64,000 bases of DNA from Xylocopa sonorina (GCF_050948175.1 NW_027490391.1:1-64000); one strand, 5' to 3'; shown: positions 36,969 through 51,900, counted from the first letter of the stretch. Program-made: numbers and translations. Notes: generated by a model not told the origin, from the sequence alone.

Positions 36969-39900
36969 TGTCACGTCACGGGTCCGGAAAATTACCGAGT
37001 TTACCGCGGGCGACACGTAGCCGTTAATCCGAAATAGATCCGCGCAATTACGGCGGACGCTGGTTCGATTAGGGACGCAAACACTTTAAAACGCGAACAC
37101 GGTGAACAGAAAGCGTTCACTTACCTTTCGCCGCCTTGATTCGCCGCTAATTTTCGCTCTCTTTGCAGGTATGGCTGTCGTCGGGGGTCGTTCGGTGGAA
37201 TCGTCCCAGGATACGGGCTGATAGCTGGCAACGAAATAGGAATCAGCTTCCAAGCTGGCTGCGACGGTCGGTTGATCGGCTCTGGATACGCCAGAATGAT
37301 TGAAGCTTCGCAGTGGTACGAGAGGTTCTTCTTCCCGTAATATTCTCGTATTAATTACAACGAATAAGGATGCGAAATGGAGGTTTTAAGAATGAATTGA
37401 TGTATCGAAATATACCGACTAAAATAAATATATTCTAAAATAAACCAATTCTTACAAACGTACTTTTCCCTAGGCTAGATTTAGTGTAACTTTAGTATTT
37501 AAGAATTAGAACTAGAACTGGATATCGGAATCGAAGTTTGAAGTAGAAAAAGAATTGGAAATTGAAATAAAATGAATTAGTGAACACCCCAAGTGAGGTG
37601 GAGAAAAGCCTGGAGGCACTAAAGCGCAAGTAATAAGAGATGATACGACTCAGTTGCCGGCTACGACGATTCTGTGATCCAGACGCGCGTCCGCGACCTC
37701 CTCGGATCGCGCGGCGCGCGTATCGCTCGGGCCCCGCGGTGGGGCGGACGGTTGGAGTAGGGCGACCCCTCGGCCCGCGTAGTGGGACGGCCGGCGTGGA
37801 GGGGCGGCTCGCGGTTCGCGTGAGCCGCGTTTGTCGGGCGCTCGCTTGCGCATCGCAATTATCCTAACTTATAATTATGTGTTGTGTTGTGTCTGTATGT
37901 ACAATGTCTGTAGAGTACTTATATGCTATAAAACGAATTAGGAATAAATACTGGCGAAGTATCTATAAGGTTCAGGAGAGACGTGACGGTGAGCATCTGG
38001 ACTGGCGTGATAGTCTCCTTGGTCCTGTTGGCTGTACGCGTTGTTGCGTGTTCGAAGGGGCCTACTCCTGGACGATCCGTACCTGGCTGCCTTAGCTCGG
38101 CTGACGAACAGGGGTGCTCGTTCGTTGTACAGGTGAGGCCTCATCGGGCGCTGGAGGTGATGCTGGAGGGTGGCAGGCGATACGCCTGACGTCACAATAG
38201 TATGATTTGCGAAGTGTCATGTATTCCTCGTCCACACTTCAAATGAATGTAAATGCGACACTTCGTTGCAAGGAAATAGCGTTTGCAGATGTCTACGTAT
38301 CGTAGCCATAGAGATCTTATGATTCTTAAAACGCGATATCGAATCTCATTTCTATGTTTCATGGTAAGATACAATATGATTTGCGAAGTGTTATGTATTC
38401 CTCGTCTACACATCAAATGAATGTAAATGCGACACTTCCTTGCAAGGAAATAGCGTTTGCAGATGTCTACGTATCGTAGCAATAGAGTTCTAATGCTTCT
38501 TAAAACGCGATATCGCATCTGATTTCTATGTTTCATGGTAAGATATAATATGATTTGCGAAGTGTTATGTATTCCACGACTACACATCAACTGAATGTAA
38601 ATGCGACACTATCTTGCAAGGAAATAGCGTTTGCAGATGTCTACGTATCGAAGCAATAGAGTTCAAATGCTTCTTAAAACGAGATATTGCATCTCATATC
38701 TATGTTTCATGATAAGATATAATATTCATTGCGAAGTGTTATGCATTCCTCGTCTACGATTCAAATGAATGAAAATGCGACACTTCCTTGCAAGGAAATA
38801 GCGTTTGCAGATGTCTACGTATCGTAGAAATAGAGTTCTAATGCTTCTTAAAACGCGATATCGCATCTCATTTCTATGTTTCATGGTAAGATATAATATG
38901 ATTTGCGAAGTGTTATGTATTCCTCGTCTACACATCAAATGAATGTAAATGCGACACTTTCTTGCAAGGAAATAGCGTTTGCAGATGTCTACGTATCGAA
39001 GCAATAGAGTTCAAATGCTTCTTAAAACGAGATATTGCATCTCATATCTATGTTTCATGATAAGATATAATATTCATTGCGAAGTGTTATGCATTCCTCG
39101 TCTACGATTCAAATGAATGTAAATGCGACACTTCCTTGCAAGGAAATAGCGTTTGCAGATGTCTACGTATCTTAGCAATAGAGTTCCAATGCTTCTTAAA
39201 ACGCGATATCGCATCCCATTTCTATGTTTCATGGTAAGATATAATATGATTTGCGAAGTGTTATGTATTCCTCGTCTACACTTCAAATGAATGTGAATGT
39301 GACACTTCCACGCTAGGAAATAACATTTGCAGATGTCTGCGTTTCGTAGCAGTAGAGTTCTATTGCTTCTTAAAACGCGATATCGCATCTCATTTCTATG
39401 TTTCATGGTAAGGTATAATATGATTTGCGAAGTGTTATGTATTCCTCGTCTACACTTCAAATGAATGTAAATGCGATACTTTCTTGCAAGGAAATAGCGT
39501 TTGCTGATGTCTACGTATCGTAGCAATGGATTTCTGATGCTTCTTAAAAGGCGATATCGCATCTCATTTCTATGTTTCATGGTAAGATATAATATGATTT
39601 GCGAAGTGTCATGTATTCCTCGTCCACACTTCAAATGAATGTAAATGCGACACTTCCTTGCAAGGAAATAGCGTTTGCAGATGTCTACGTATCGTAGCGA
39701 TAGAGTTCTTATGATTCTTAAATCGCGATATCGCATCTCATTTTTATGTTTCATCGTAAGATACAATATGATTTGCGATGTGTTATGTATTCCTCGTCTA
39801 CACATCAAATGAATGTAAATGCGACACTTTCTTGCAAGGAAATAGCGTTTGCAGATGTCTACGTATCGAAGCAATAGAGTTCAAATGCTTCTTAAAACGA

Positions 39901-40298
39901 GATATTGCATCTCATATCTATGTTTCATGATAAGATATAATATTCATTGCGAAGTGTTATGCATTCCTCGTCTACGATTCAAATGAATGTAAATGCGACA
40001 CTTCCTTGCAAGGAAATAGCGTTTGCAGATGTCTACGTATCTTAGCAATAGAGTTCCAATGCTTCTTAAAACGCGATATCGCATCTCATTTCTATGTTTC
40101 ATGGTAAGATATAATATGATTTGCGAAGTGTTATGTATTCCTCGTCTACACTTCAAATGAATGTGAATGTGACACTTCCACGCTAGGAAATAACATTTGC
40201 AGATGTCTGCGTTTCGTAGCAGTAGAGTTCTATTGCTTCTTAAAACGCAATATCGCATCTCATTTCTATGTTTCATGGTAAGGTATAATATGATTTGC
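35924..40298. repeat. Segmental duplication carrying element A3 (pair at 29,820-34,020)
   Basis: Partner of the A2 block. Shared private variants include CTCTTCTACAC left of the element and CTTCGTTGCAAGG right of it (about 38,262 and 32,158). A1 has CTTCCTTGCAAGG at that place, so A2 and A3 share a closer ancestor there. Confidence 0.76.
36969..38196. mobile_element. Solo-LTR-like insertion A3 (1,228 bp)
   Basis: Third copy of element A, also 1,228 bp, with flanks ATAA (36,965-36,968) and ATAG (38,197-38,200). It differs from A1 and A2 at a few sites, such as GTGTAACTTT (about 37,487) where they have GTGTTACTTT and GTGGGACGG (about 37,788) where they have GTGGGGCGG. The distance from the start of A2 is 6,104 bp, equal to 28 monomers plus one insertion and its 4-bp duplication. 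No coding capacity. Confidence 0.74.
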
Positions 40299-41411
40299 GA
40301 AGTGTTATGTATTCCTCGTCTACACTTCAAATGAATGTGAATGCGACACTTCCTCGCTAGGAAATAGCGTTTGCAGATGTCTACGTATCGTAGCGATAGA
40401 GTTCTTATGATTCTTAAATCGCGATATCGCATCTCATTTCTATGTTTCATGGTAAGATATAATATGATTTGCGATTTGTCATGTATTCCTCGTCTACACT
40501 TCAAATGAATGTAAATGCGACACTTCCTTGCAAGGAAATAGCGTTTGCAGATGTCTACGTATCGTAGCAATAGAGTCCTTATGATTCTTAAAACGCGATA
40601 TCGGATCTCATTTCTATGTTTCATGGTAAGATATAATATGATTTGCGAAGTGTTATATATTCCTCGTCTACACTTCAAATGAATGTAAATGCGACACTTT
40701 ATTGCAAGGAAATAGCGATTGCAGATGTCTACGTATCGTAGCAATAGAGATCATATGATTCTTAAAACGCAATATCGCATCCCATTTCTATGTTTCATGG
40801 TAAGATATAATATGATTTGCGAAGTGTTATGTATTCCTCGTCTACACTTCAAATGAATGTGAATGTGACACTTCCACGCTAGGAAATAACATTTGCAGAT
40901 GTCTGCGTTTCGTAGCAGTAGAGTTCTATTGCTTCTTAAAACGCGATATCGCATCTCATTTCTATGTTTCATGGTAAGGTATAATATGATTTGCGAAGTG
41001 TTATGCATTCCTCGTCTACGATTCAAATGAAAGTAAATGCGACACTTTATTGCAAGGAAATAGCGATTGCAGATGTCTACGTATCGTAGCAATAGAGATC
41101 ATATGATTCTTAAAACGCGATATCGCATCCCATTTCTATGTTTCATGGTAAGATATAATATGATTTGCGAAGTGTTATGTATTCCTCGTCTACACTTCAA
41201 ATGAATGTGAATGTGACACTTCCACGCTAGGAAATAACATTTGCAGATGTCTGCGTTTCGTAGCAGTAGAGTTCTATTGCTTCTTAAAACGCGATATCGC
41301 ATCTCATTTCTATGTTTCATGGTAAGGTATAATATGATTTGCGAAGTGTTATGTATTCCTCGTCTACACTTCAAATGAATGTAAATGCGATACTTTCTTG
41401 CAAGGAAATAG

Positions 41412-43868
41412 CGTTTGCTGATGTCTACGTATCGTAGCAATGGATTTCTGATGCTTCTTAAAACGCGATATCGCATCTCATTTCTATGTTTCATCGTAAG
41501 ATACAATATGATTTGCGAAGTGTTATGTATTCCTCGTCTACACTTCAAATGAATGTGAATACGACACTTCCTCCCTAGGAAATAGCGTTTGCAGATGTCT
41601 ACGTATCGAAGCAATAGAGTTCAAATGCTTCTTAAAACGATATATCGCATCTCATTTCTATGTTTCATGGTAAGATATAATATGATTTGCGAAGTGTTAT
41701 GTATTCCTCGTCTACAATTCAAATGAATGCGAATGTGACACTTCCTCGCTAGGAAATAGCGTTTGCAGATATCTGCAAATCGTAGCAGTAGAGTTCTAAT
41801 GCTTCTTAAAACGCGATATCGCATCTCATTTCTATGTTTCATCGTAAGATACAATATGATTTGCGAAGTGTTATGTATTCCTCGTCTACACATCAAATGA
41901 ATGTAAATGCGACACTTTCTTGCAAGGAAATAGCGTTTGCAGATGTCTACGTATCGAAGCAATAGAGTTCAAATGCTTCTTAAAACGAGATATTGCATCT
42001 CATATCTATGTTTCATGATAAGATATAATATTCATTGCGAAGTGTTATGCATTCCTCGTCTACGATTCAAATGAATGTAAATGCGACACTTCCTTGCAAG
42101 GAAATAGCGTTTGCAGATGTCTACGTATCTTAGCAATAGAGTTCCAATGCTTCTTAAAACGCGATATCGCATCTCATTTCTATGTTTCATGGTAAGATAT
42201 AATATGATTTGCGAAGTGTTATGTATTCCTCGTCTACACTTCAAATGAATGTGAATGTGACACTTCCACGCTAGGAAATAACATTTGCAGATGTCTGCGT
42301 TTCGTAGCAGTAGAGTTCTATTGCTTCTTAAAACGCAATATCGCATCTCATTTCTATGTTTCATGGTAAGGTATAATATGATTTGCGAAGTGTTATGTAT
42401 TCCTCGTCTACACTTCAAATGAATGTAAATGCGATACTTTCTTGCAAGGAAATAGCGTTTGCTGATGTCTACGTATCGTAGCAATGGACTTCTGATGCTT
42501 CTTAAAAGGCGATATCGCATCTCATTTCTATGTTTCATGGTAAGATATAATATGATTTGCAAAGTGTCATGTATTCCTCGTCCACACTTCAAATGAATGT
42601 AAATGCGACACTTCCTTGCAAGGAAATAGCGTTTGCAGATGTCTACGTATCGTAGCAATGGATTTCTGATGCTTCTTAAAACGCGATATCGCATCTCATT
42701 TCTATGTTTCATCGTAAGATACAATATGATTTGCGAAGTGTTATGTATTCCTCGTCTACACTTCAAATGAATGTGAATGCGACACTTCCTCGCTAGGAAA
42801 TAGCGTTTGCAGATGTCTACGTATCGAAGCAATAGAGTTCAAATGCTTCTTAAAACGATATATCGCATCTCATTTCTATGTTTCATGGTAAGATATAATA
42901 TGATTTGCGAAGTGTTATGTATTCCTCGTCTACAATTCAAATGAATGCGAATGTGACACTTCCTCGCTAGGAAATAGCGTTTGCAGATATCTGCAAATCG
43001 TAGCAGTAGAGTTCTAATGCTTCTTAAAACGCGATATCGCATCTCATTTCTATGTTTCATCGTAAGATACAATATGATTTGCGAAGTGTTATGTATTCCT
43101 CGTCTACACATCAAATGAATGTAAATGCGACACTTTCTTGCAAGGAAATAGCGTTTGCAGATGTCTACGTATCGAAGCAATAGAGTTCAAATGCTTCTTA
43201 AAACGAGATATTGCATCTCATATCTATGTTTCATGATAAGATATAATATTCATTGCGAAGTGTTATGCATTCCTCGTCTACGATTCAAATGAATGTAAAT
43301 GCGACACTTCCTTGCAAGGAAATAGCGTTTGCAGATGTCTACGTATCTTAGCAATAGAGTTCCAATGCTTCTTAAAACGCGATATCGCATCTCATTTCTA
43401 TGTTTCATGGTAAGATATAATATGATTTGCGAAGTGTTATGTATTCCTCGTCTACACTTCAAATGAATGTGAATGTGACACTTCCACGCTAGGAAATAAC
43501 ATTTGCAGATGTCTGCGTTTCGTAGCAGTAGAGTTCTATTGCTTCTTAAAACGCAATATCGCATCTCATTTCTATGTTTCATAGTAAGGTATAATATGAT
43601 TTGCGAAGTGTTATGTATTCCTCGTCTACACTTCAAATGAATGTAAATGCGATACTTTCTTGCAAGGAAATAGCGTTTGCTGATGTCTACGTATCGTAGC
43701 AATGGATTTCTGATGCTTCTTAAAAGGCGATATCGCATCTCATTTCTATGTTTCATGGTAAGATATAATATGATTTGCGAAGTGTCATGTATTCCTCGTC
43801 CACACTTCAAATGAATGTAAATGCGACACTTCCTTGCAAGGAAATAGCGTTTGCAGATGTCTACGTAT
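41412..43868. repeat. 7-mer tandem higher-order repeat (1,218 bp), two copies
   Basis: 41,412-42,650 matches 42,630-43,868 at 1,218 bp, giving two complete copies. Both include TTTCATCGTAAGATACAATA, AACGATATATCGC and the 18-bp palindrome monomer. Confidence 0.72.
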
Positions 43869-44419
43869 CGTAGCGATAGAGTTCTTATGATTCTTAAAAC
43901 GCGATATCGCATCTCATTTTTATGTTTCATGGTAAGATACAATATGATTTGCGAAGTGTTATGTATTCCTCGTCTACACTTCAAATGAATGTGAATGCGA
44001 CACTTCCTCGCTAGGAAATAGCGTTTGCAGATGTCTACGTATCGAAGCAATAAAGTTCAAATGCTTCTTAAAACGAGATATTGCATCTCATATCTATGTT
44101 TCATGATAAGATATAATATTCATTGCGAAGTGTTATGCATTCCTCGTCTACGATTCAAATGAATGTAAATGCGACACTTCCTTGCAAGGAAATAGCGTTT
44201 GCAGATGTCTACGTATCGTAGCAATGGATTTCTGATGCTTCTTAAAACGCGATATCGCATCTCATTTCTATGTTTCATGGTAAGATATAATATGATTTGC
44301 GATGTGTCATGTATTCCTCGTCCACACTTCAAATGAATGTAAATGAGACACTTCCTTGCAAGGAAATAGCGTTTGCAGATGTCTACGTATCGTAGCAATA
44401 GAGTCCTTATGATTCTTAA

Positions 44420-47400
44420 AACGCGATATCGGATCTCATTTCTATGTTTCATGGTAAGATATAATATGATTTGCGAAGTGTTATGTATTCCTCGTCCACA
44501 CTTCAAATGAATGTAAATGCGACACTTCCTTGCAAGGAAATAGCGATTGCAGATGTCTACGTATCGTAGCAGTAGAGTTCTTATGATTCTTAAAACGCGA
44601 TATCGCATCTCATTTCTATGTTTCATGGTAAGATATAATATGATTTGCGGAGTGTTATGTATTCCTCGTCTACACTTCAAATGGATGTGAATGCGACACT
44701 TCCTCGCTAGGAAATAGCGTTTGCAGATGTCTACGTATCGAAGCAATAGAGTTCAAATGCTTCTTAGAACGAGATATTGCATCCCATATCTATGTTTCAT
44801 GATAAGATATAATATTCATTGCGAAGTGTTATGCATTCCTCGTCTACGATTCAAATGAATGTAAATGCGACACTTCCTTGCAAGGAAATAGCGTTTGCAG
44901 ATGTCTACGTATCGCAGCAATAGATTTCTAATGCTCCTAGAAGCGCGATATCGCATCTCATTTCTATGCTTCATGGTAAGATGTAATAATCTTTGCGAAG
45001 TGTTATGTATTCCTCGTCTACACTTCAAATGAATGTAAATGCGACACTTCCTTGCAAGGAAATAGCGATTGCAGATGTCTACGTATCGTAGCAGTAGAGT
45101 TCTTATGATTCTTAGAACGCGATATCGCATCTCATTTCTATGTTTCATGGTAAGATATAATATGATTTGCGGAGTGTTATGTATTCCTCGTCTACACTTC
45201 AAATGGATGTGAATGCGACACTTCCTCGCTAGGAAATAGCGTTTGCAGATGTCTACGTATCGAAGCAATAGAGTTCAAATGCTTCTTAGAACGAGATATT
45301 GCATCCCATATCTATGTTTCAATGATAAGATATAATATTCATTGCGAAGTGTTATGCATTCCTCGTCTACGATTCAAATGAAAGTAAATGCGACACTTTA
45401 TTGCAAGGAAATAGCGATTGCAGATGTCTATGTATCGTAGCAATAGAGTTCATATGATTCTTAAAACGCGATATCGCATCTCATTTCTATGTTTCATGGT
45501 AAGATATAACATGATTTGCGAAGTGTTATGTATTCCTAGTCTACTCTTCAAATGGATGTAAATGCGACACTTCCTTGCAAGGAAATAGCGTTTGCAGATG
45601 TCTACGTATCGTAGCAATAGAGTTCAAATGCTTCTTAAAACGCGATATCGCATCTCATTTCTATGTTTCATGGTAAGATATAATACGATTCGCGAAGTGT
45701 TATGTATTCCTCGGCTACACATCAAATGAATGTAAATGCGACACTTTCTTGCAAGGAAATAGCGTTTGCAGATGTCTACGTATCGAAGCAATAGAGTTCA
45801 AATGCTTCTTAAAACGAGATATTGCATCTCATATCTATGTTTCATGTTAAGATATAATATTCATTGCGAAGTGTTATGTATTCCTCGTCTACACTTCAAA
45901 TGAATGTGAATGCGACACTTCCTCGCTAGGAAATAGCGTTTGCAGATGTCTACGTATCGAAGCAATAGAGTTCAAATGCTTCTTAAAACGAGATATCGCA
46001 TCTCATTTCTATGTTTCATGGTAAGATATAATATGATTTGCGAAGTGTTATGTATTCCTCGTCTACAATTCAAATGAATGTGAATGTGACACTTCCTCGC
46101 TAGGAAATAGCGTTTGCAGATATCTGCAAATCGTAGCAGTAGAGTTCTAATGCTTCTTAAAACGCGATATCGCATCTCATTTCTATGTTTCATGGTAAGA
46201 TACAATATGATTTGCGAAGTGTTATGTATTCTTCGTCTACACTTCAAATGAATGTGAATGCGACACTTCCTCGCTAGGAAAGAGCGTTTGCAGATGTCTA
46301 CGTATCGAAGCAATAGAGTTCAAATGCTTCTTAAAACGAGATATTGCATCGCATATCTATGTTTCATGATAAGATATAATATTCATTGCGAAGTGTTATG
46401 CATTCCTCGTCTACGATTCAAATGAATGTAAATGCGACACTTTCTTGCAAGGAAATAGCGTTTGCAGATGTCTACGTATCGTAGCAGTAGAGTTCTAATG
46501 CTTCTTAGAACGCGATATCGCATCACATTTCTATGTTTCATGGCAAGATATAATATGATTTGCAGAGTGTTATGTATTCCTCGTCTACACTTCAAATGAA
46601 TGTGAATGCGACACTTCCTTGCAAGAAAATAGCGTTTGCAGATGTCTACGTATCGTAGCAGTAGAGTTCTAATGCTTCTTAGAACGCGATATCGCATCAC
46701 ATTTCTATGTTTCATGGTAAGGTATAATATGATTTGCGAAGTGTTATGTATCCGTCGCCTACACTTCAAATGAATGTAAATGCGACACTTTCTTGCAAGG
46801 AAATAGCGTTTGCAGATGTCTACGTATCGCAGCAATAGATTTCTAATGCTCCTAGAAGCGCGATATCGCATCTCATTTCTATGCTTCATGGTAAGATGTA
46901 ATATTCATTGCGAAGTGTTATGCATTCCTCGTCTACGATTCAAATGAAAGTAAATGCGACACTTTATTGCAAGGAAATAGCGATTGCAGATGTCTACGTA
47001 TCGTAGCAATAGAGTTCATATGATTCTTAAAACGCGATATCGCATCCCATTTCTATGTTTCATGGTAAGATATAATATGATTTGCGAAGTGTTATGTATT
47101 CCTCGTCTACACTTCAAATGAATGTGAATGTAACACTTCCACGCTAGGAAATAACATTTGCAGATGTCTGCGTTTCGTAGCAGTAGAGTTCTATTGCTTC
47201 TTAAAACGCGATATCGCATCTCATTTCTATGTTTCATGGTAAGGTATAATATGATTTGCGAAGTGTTATGTATTCCTCGTCTACACTTCAAATGAATGTA
47301 AATGCGATACTTTCTTGCAAGGAAATAGCGTTTGCTGATGTCTACGTATCGTAGCAATGGATTTCTGATGCTTCTTAAAACGCGATATCGCATCTCATTT

Positions 47401-47874
47401 CTATGTTTCATCGTAAGATACAATATGATTTGCGAAGTGTTATGTATTCCTCGTCTACACTTCAAATGAATGTGAATGCGACACTTCCTCGCTAGGAAAT
47501 AGCGTTTGCAGATGTCTACGTATCGAAGCAATAGAGTTCAAATGCTTCTTAAAACGATATATCGCATCTCATTTCTATGTTTCATGGTAAGATATAATAT
47601 GATTTGCGAAGTGTTATGTATTCCTCGTCTACAATTCAAATGAATGCGAATGTGACACTTCCTCGCTAGGAAATAGCGTTTGCAGATATCTGCAAATCGT
47701 AGCAGTAGAGTTCTAATGCTTCTTAAAACGCGATATCGCATCTCATTTCTATGTTTCATCGTAAGATACAATATGATTTGCGAAGTGTTATGTATTCCTC
47801 GTCTACACATCAAATGAATGTAAATGCGACACTTTCTTGCAAGGAAATAGCGTTTGCAGATGTCTACGTATCGA
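44420..47874. repeat. 26-mer duplicated block, left copy (pair at 48,945-52,398)
   Basis: About 3.45 kb repeated with a shift of 4,525 bp before about 45,320 and 4,524 bp (26 x 174) after it. Shared rare strings: GCTCCTAGAAGCGCG, GTAATAATCTTTGCG, ATTCCTAGTCTACTC, TCGGCTACACATC and GGAAAGAGCG. Confidence 0.78.
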
Positions 47875-48944
47875 AGCAATAGAGTTCAAATGCTTCTTAA
47901 AACGAGATATTGCATCTCATATCTATGTTTCATGATAAGATATAATATTCATTGCGAAGTGTTATGCATTCCTCGTCTACGATTCAAATGAATGTAAATG
48001 CGACACTTCCTTGCAAGGAAATAGCGTTTGCAGATGTCTACGTATCTTAGCAATAGAGTTCCAATGCTTCTTAAAACGCGATATCGCATCTCATTTCTAT
48101 GTTTCATGGTAAGATATAATATGATTTGCGAAGTGTTATGTATTCCTCGTCTACACTTCAAATGAATGTGAATGTGACACTTCCACGCTAGGAAATAACA
48201 TTTGCAGATGTCTGCGTTTCGTAGCAGTAGAGTTCTATTGCTTCTTAAAACGCAATATCGCATCTCATTTCTATGTTTCATGGTAAGGTATAATATGATT
48301 TGCGAAGTGTTATGTATTCCTCGTCTACACTTCAAATGAATGTAAATGCGATACTTTCTTGCAAGGAAATAGCGTTTGCTGATGTCTACGTATCGTAGCA
48401 ATGGATTTCTGATGCTTCTTAAAAGGCGATATCGCATCTCATTTCTATGTTTCATGGTAAGATATAATATGATTTGCAAAGTGTCATGTATTCCTCGTCC
48501 ACACTTCAAATGAATGTAAATGCGACACTTCCTTGCAAGGAAATAGCGTTTGCAGATGTCTACGTATCGTAGCAATGGATTTCTGATGCTTCTTAAAACG
48601 CGATATCGCATCTCATTTCTATGTTTCATCGTAAGATACAATATGATTTGCGAAGTGTTATGTATTCCTCGTCTACACTTCAAATGAATGTGAATGCGAC
48701 ACTTCCTCGCTAGGAAATAGCGTTTGCAGATGTCTACGTATCGAAGCAATAGAGTTCAAATGCTTCTTAAAACGATATATCGCATCTCATTTCTATGTTT
48801 CATGGTAAGATATAATATGATTTGCGAAGTGTTATGTATTCCTCGTCTACAATTCAAATGAATGCGAATGTGACACTTCCTCGCTAGGAAATAGCGTTTG
48901 CAGATATCTGCAAATCGTAGCAGTAGAGTTCTAATGCTTCTTAA

Positions 48945-51900
48945 AACGCGATATCGCATCTCATTTCTATGTTTCATGGTAAGATATAATATGATTTGCG
49001 AAGTGTTATGTATTCCTCGTCTACACTTCAAATGAATGTAAATGCGACACTTCCTTGCAAGGAAATAGCGATTGCAGATGTCTACGTATCGTAGCAGTAG
49101 AGTTCTTATGATTCTTAAAACGCGATATCGCATCTCATTTCTATGTTTCATGGTAAGATATAATATGATTTGCGGAGTGTTATGTATTCCTCGTCTACAC
49201 TTCAAATGGATGTGAATGCGACACTTCCTCGCTAGGAAATAGCGTTTGCAGATGTCTACGTATCGAAGCAATAGAGTTCAAATGCTTCTTAGAACGAGAT
49301 ATTGCATCCCATATCTATGTTTCATGATAAGATATAATATTCATTGCGAAGTGTTATGCATTCCTCGTCTGCGATTCAAATGAATGTAAATGCGACACTT
49401 CCTTGCAAGGAAATAGCGTTTGCAGATGTCTACGTATCGCAGCAATAGATTTCTAATGCTCCTAGAAGCGCGATATCGCATCTCATTTCTATGCTTCATG
49501 GTAAGATGTAATAATCTTTGCGAAGTGTTATGTATTCCTCGTCTACACTTCAAATGAATGTAAATGCGACACTTCCTTGCAAGGAAATAGCGATTGCAGA
49601 TGTCTACGTATCGTAGCAGTAGAGTTCTTATGATTCTTAGAACGCGATATCGCATCTCATTTCTATGTTTCATGGTAAGATATAATATGATTTGCGGAGT
49701 GTTATGTATTCCTCGTCTACACTTCAAATGGATGTGAATGCGACACTTCCTCGCTAGGAAATAGCGTTTGCAGATGTCTACGTATCGAAGCAATAGGGTT
49801 CAAATGCTTCTTAGAACGAGATATTGCATCCCATATCTATGTTTCATGATAAGATATAATATTCATTGCGAAGTGTTATGCATTCCTCGTCTACGATTCA
49901 AATGAAAGTAAATGCGACACTTTATTGCGAGGAAATAGCGATTGCAGATGTCTATGTATCGTAGCAATAGAGTTCATATGATTCTTAAAACGCGATATCG
50001 CATCTCATTTCTATGTTTCATGGTAAGATATAACATGATTTGCGAAGTGTTATGTATTCCTAGTCTACTCTTCAAATGGATGTAAATGCGACACTTCCTT
50101 GCAAGGAAATAGCGTTTGCAGATGTCTACGTATCGTAGCAATAGAGTTCAAATGCTTCTTAAAACGCGATATCGCATCTCATTTCTATGTTTCATGGTAA
50201 GATATAATACGATTCGCGAAGTGTTATGTATTCCTCGGCTACACATCAAATGAATGTAAATGCGACACTTTCTTGCAAGGAAATAGCGTTTGCAGATGTC
50301 TACGTTTCGAAGCAATAGAGTTCAAATGCTTCTTAAAACGAGATATTGCATCTCATATCTATGCTTCATGTTAAGATATAATATTCATTGCGAAGTGTTA
50401 TGTATTCCTCGTCTACACTTCAAATGAATGTGAATGCGACACTTCCTCGCTAGGAAATAGCGTTTGCAGATGTCTACGTATCGAAGCAATAGAGTTCAAA
50501 TGCTTCTTAAAACGAGATATCGCATCTCATTTCTATGTTTCATGGTAAGATATAATATGATTTGCGAAGTGTTATGTATTAGTCGTCTTCAATTCAAATG
50601 AATGTGAATGTGACACTTCCTCGCTAGGAAATAGCGTTTGCAGATATCTGCAAATCGTAGCAGTAGAGTTCTAATGCTCCTTAAAACGCGATATCGCATC
50701 TCATTTCTATGTTTCATGGTAAGATACAATATGATTTGCGAAGTGTTATGTATTCTTCGTCTACACTTCAAATGAATGTGAATGCGACACTTCCTCGCTA
50801 GGAAAGAGCGTTTGCAGATGTCTACGTATCGAAGCAATAGAGTTCAAATGCTTCTTAAAACGAGATATTGCATCGCATATCTATGTTTCATGATAAGATA
50901 TAATATTCATTGCGAAGTGTTATGCATTCCTCGTCTACGATTCAAATGAATGTAAATGCGACACTTTCTTGCAAGGAAATAGCGTTTGCAGATGTCTACG
51001 TATCGTAGCAGTAGAGTTCTAATGCTTCTTAGAACGCGATATCGCATCACATTTCTATGTTTCATGGCAAGATATAATATGATTTGCAGAGTGTTATGTA
51101 TTCCTCGTCTACACTTCAAATGAATGTGAATGCGACACTTCCTTGCAAGGAAATAGCGTTTGCAGATGTCTACGTATCGTAGCAGTAGAGTTCTAATGCT
51201 TCTTAGAACGCGATATCGCATCACATTTCTATGTTTCATGGTAAGGTATAATATGATTTGCGAAGTGTTATGTATCCGTCGTCTACACTTCAAATGAATG
51301 TAAATGCGACACTTTCTTGCAAGGAAATAGCGTTTGCAGATGTCTACGTATCGCAGCAATAGATTTCTAATGCTCCTAGAAGCGCGATATCGCATCTCAT
51401 TTCTATGCTTCATGGTAAGATGTAATATTCATTGCGAAGTGTTATGCATTCCTCGTCTACGATTCAAATGAAAGTAAATGCGACACTTTATTGCAAGGAA
51501 ATAGCGATTGCAGATGTCTACGTATCGTAGCAATAGAGTTCATATGATTCTCAAAACGCGATATCGCATCCCATTTCTATGTTTCATGGTAAGATATAAT
51601 ATGATTTGCGAAGTGTTATGTATTCCTCGTCTACACTTCAAATGAATGTGAATGTGACACTTCCACGCTAGGAAATAACATTTGCAGATGTCTGCGTTTC
51701 GTAGCAGTAGAGTTCTATTGCTTCTTAAAACGCGATATCGCATCTCATTTCTATGTTTCATGGTAAGGTATAATATGATTTGCGAAGTGTTATGTATTCC
51801 TCGTCTACACTTCAAATGAATGTAAATGCGATACTTTCTTGCAAGGAAATAGCGTTTGCTGATGTCTACGTATCGTAGCAATGGATTTCTGATGCTTCTT

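Larger units (their letters stand above)
40993..48957. repeat. 34-mer duplicated block (5,917-bp shift)
   Basis: About 40,993-43,040 matches 46,910-48,957. The shift is 34 x 174 + 1; the extra base is the insertion at about 45,320. Shared strings: AATGAAAGTAAATGCG, ACTTTATTGC and AGCGATTGCAG. Confidence 0.72.

Noticed and set aside
17367..38196. A1/A2/A3 as the two LTRs of intact retrotransposons
   Set aside because: The sequence between them is pure satellite with no gag-pol, and each copy has its own ATAA/ATAG flanks, so they are three separate solo elements.
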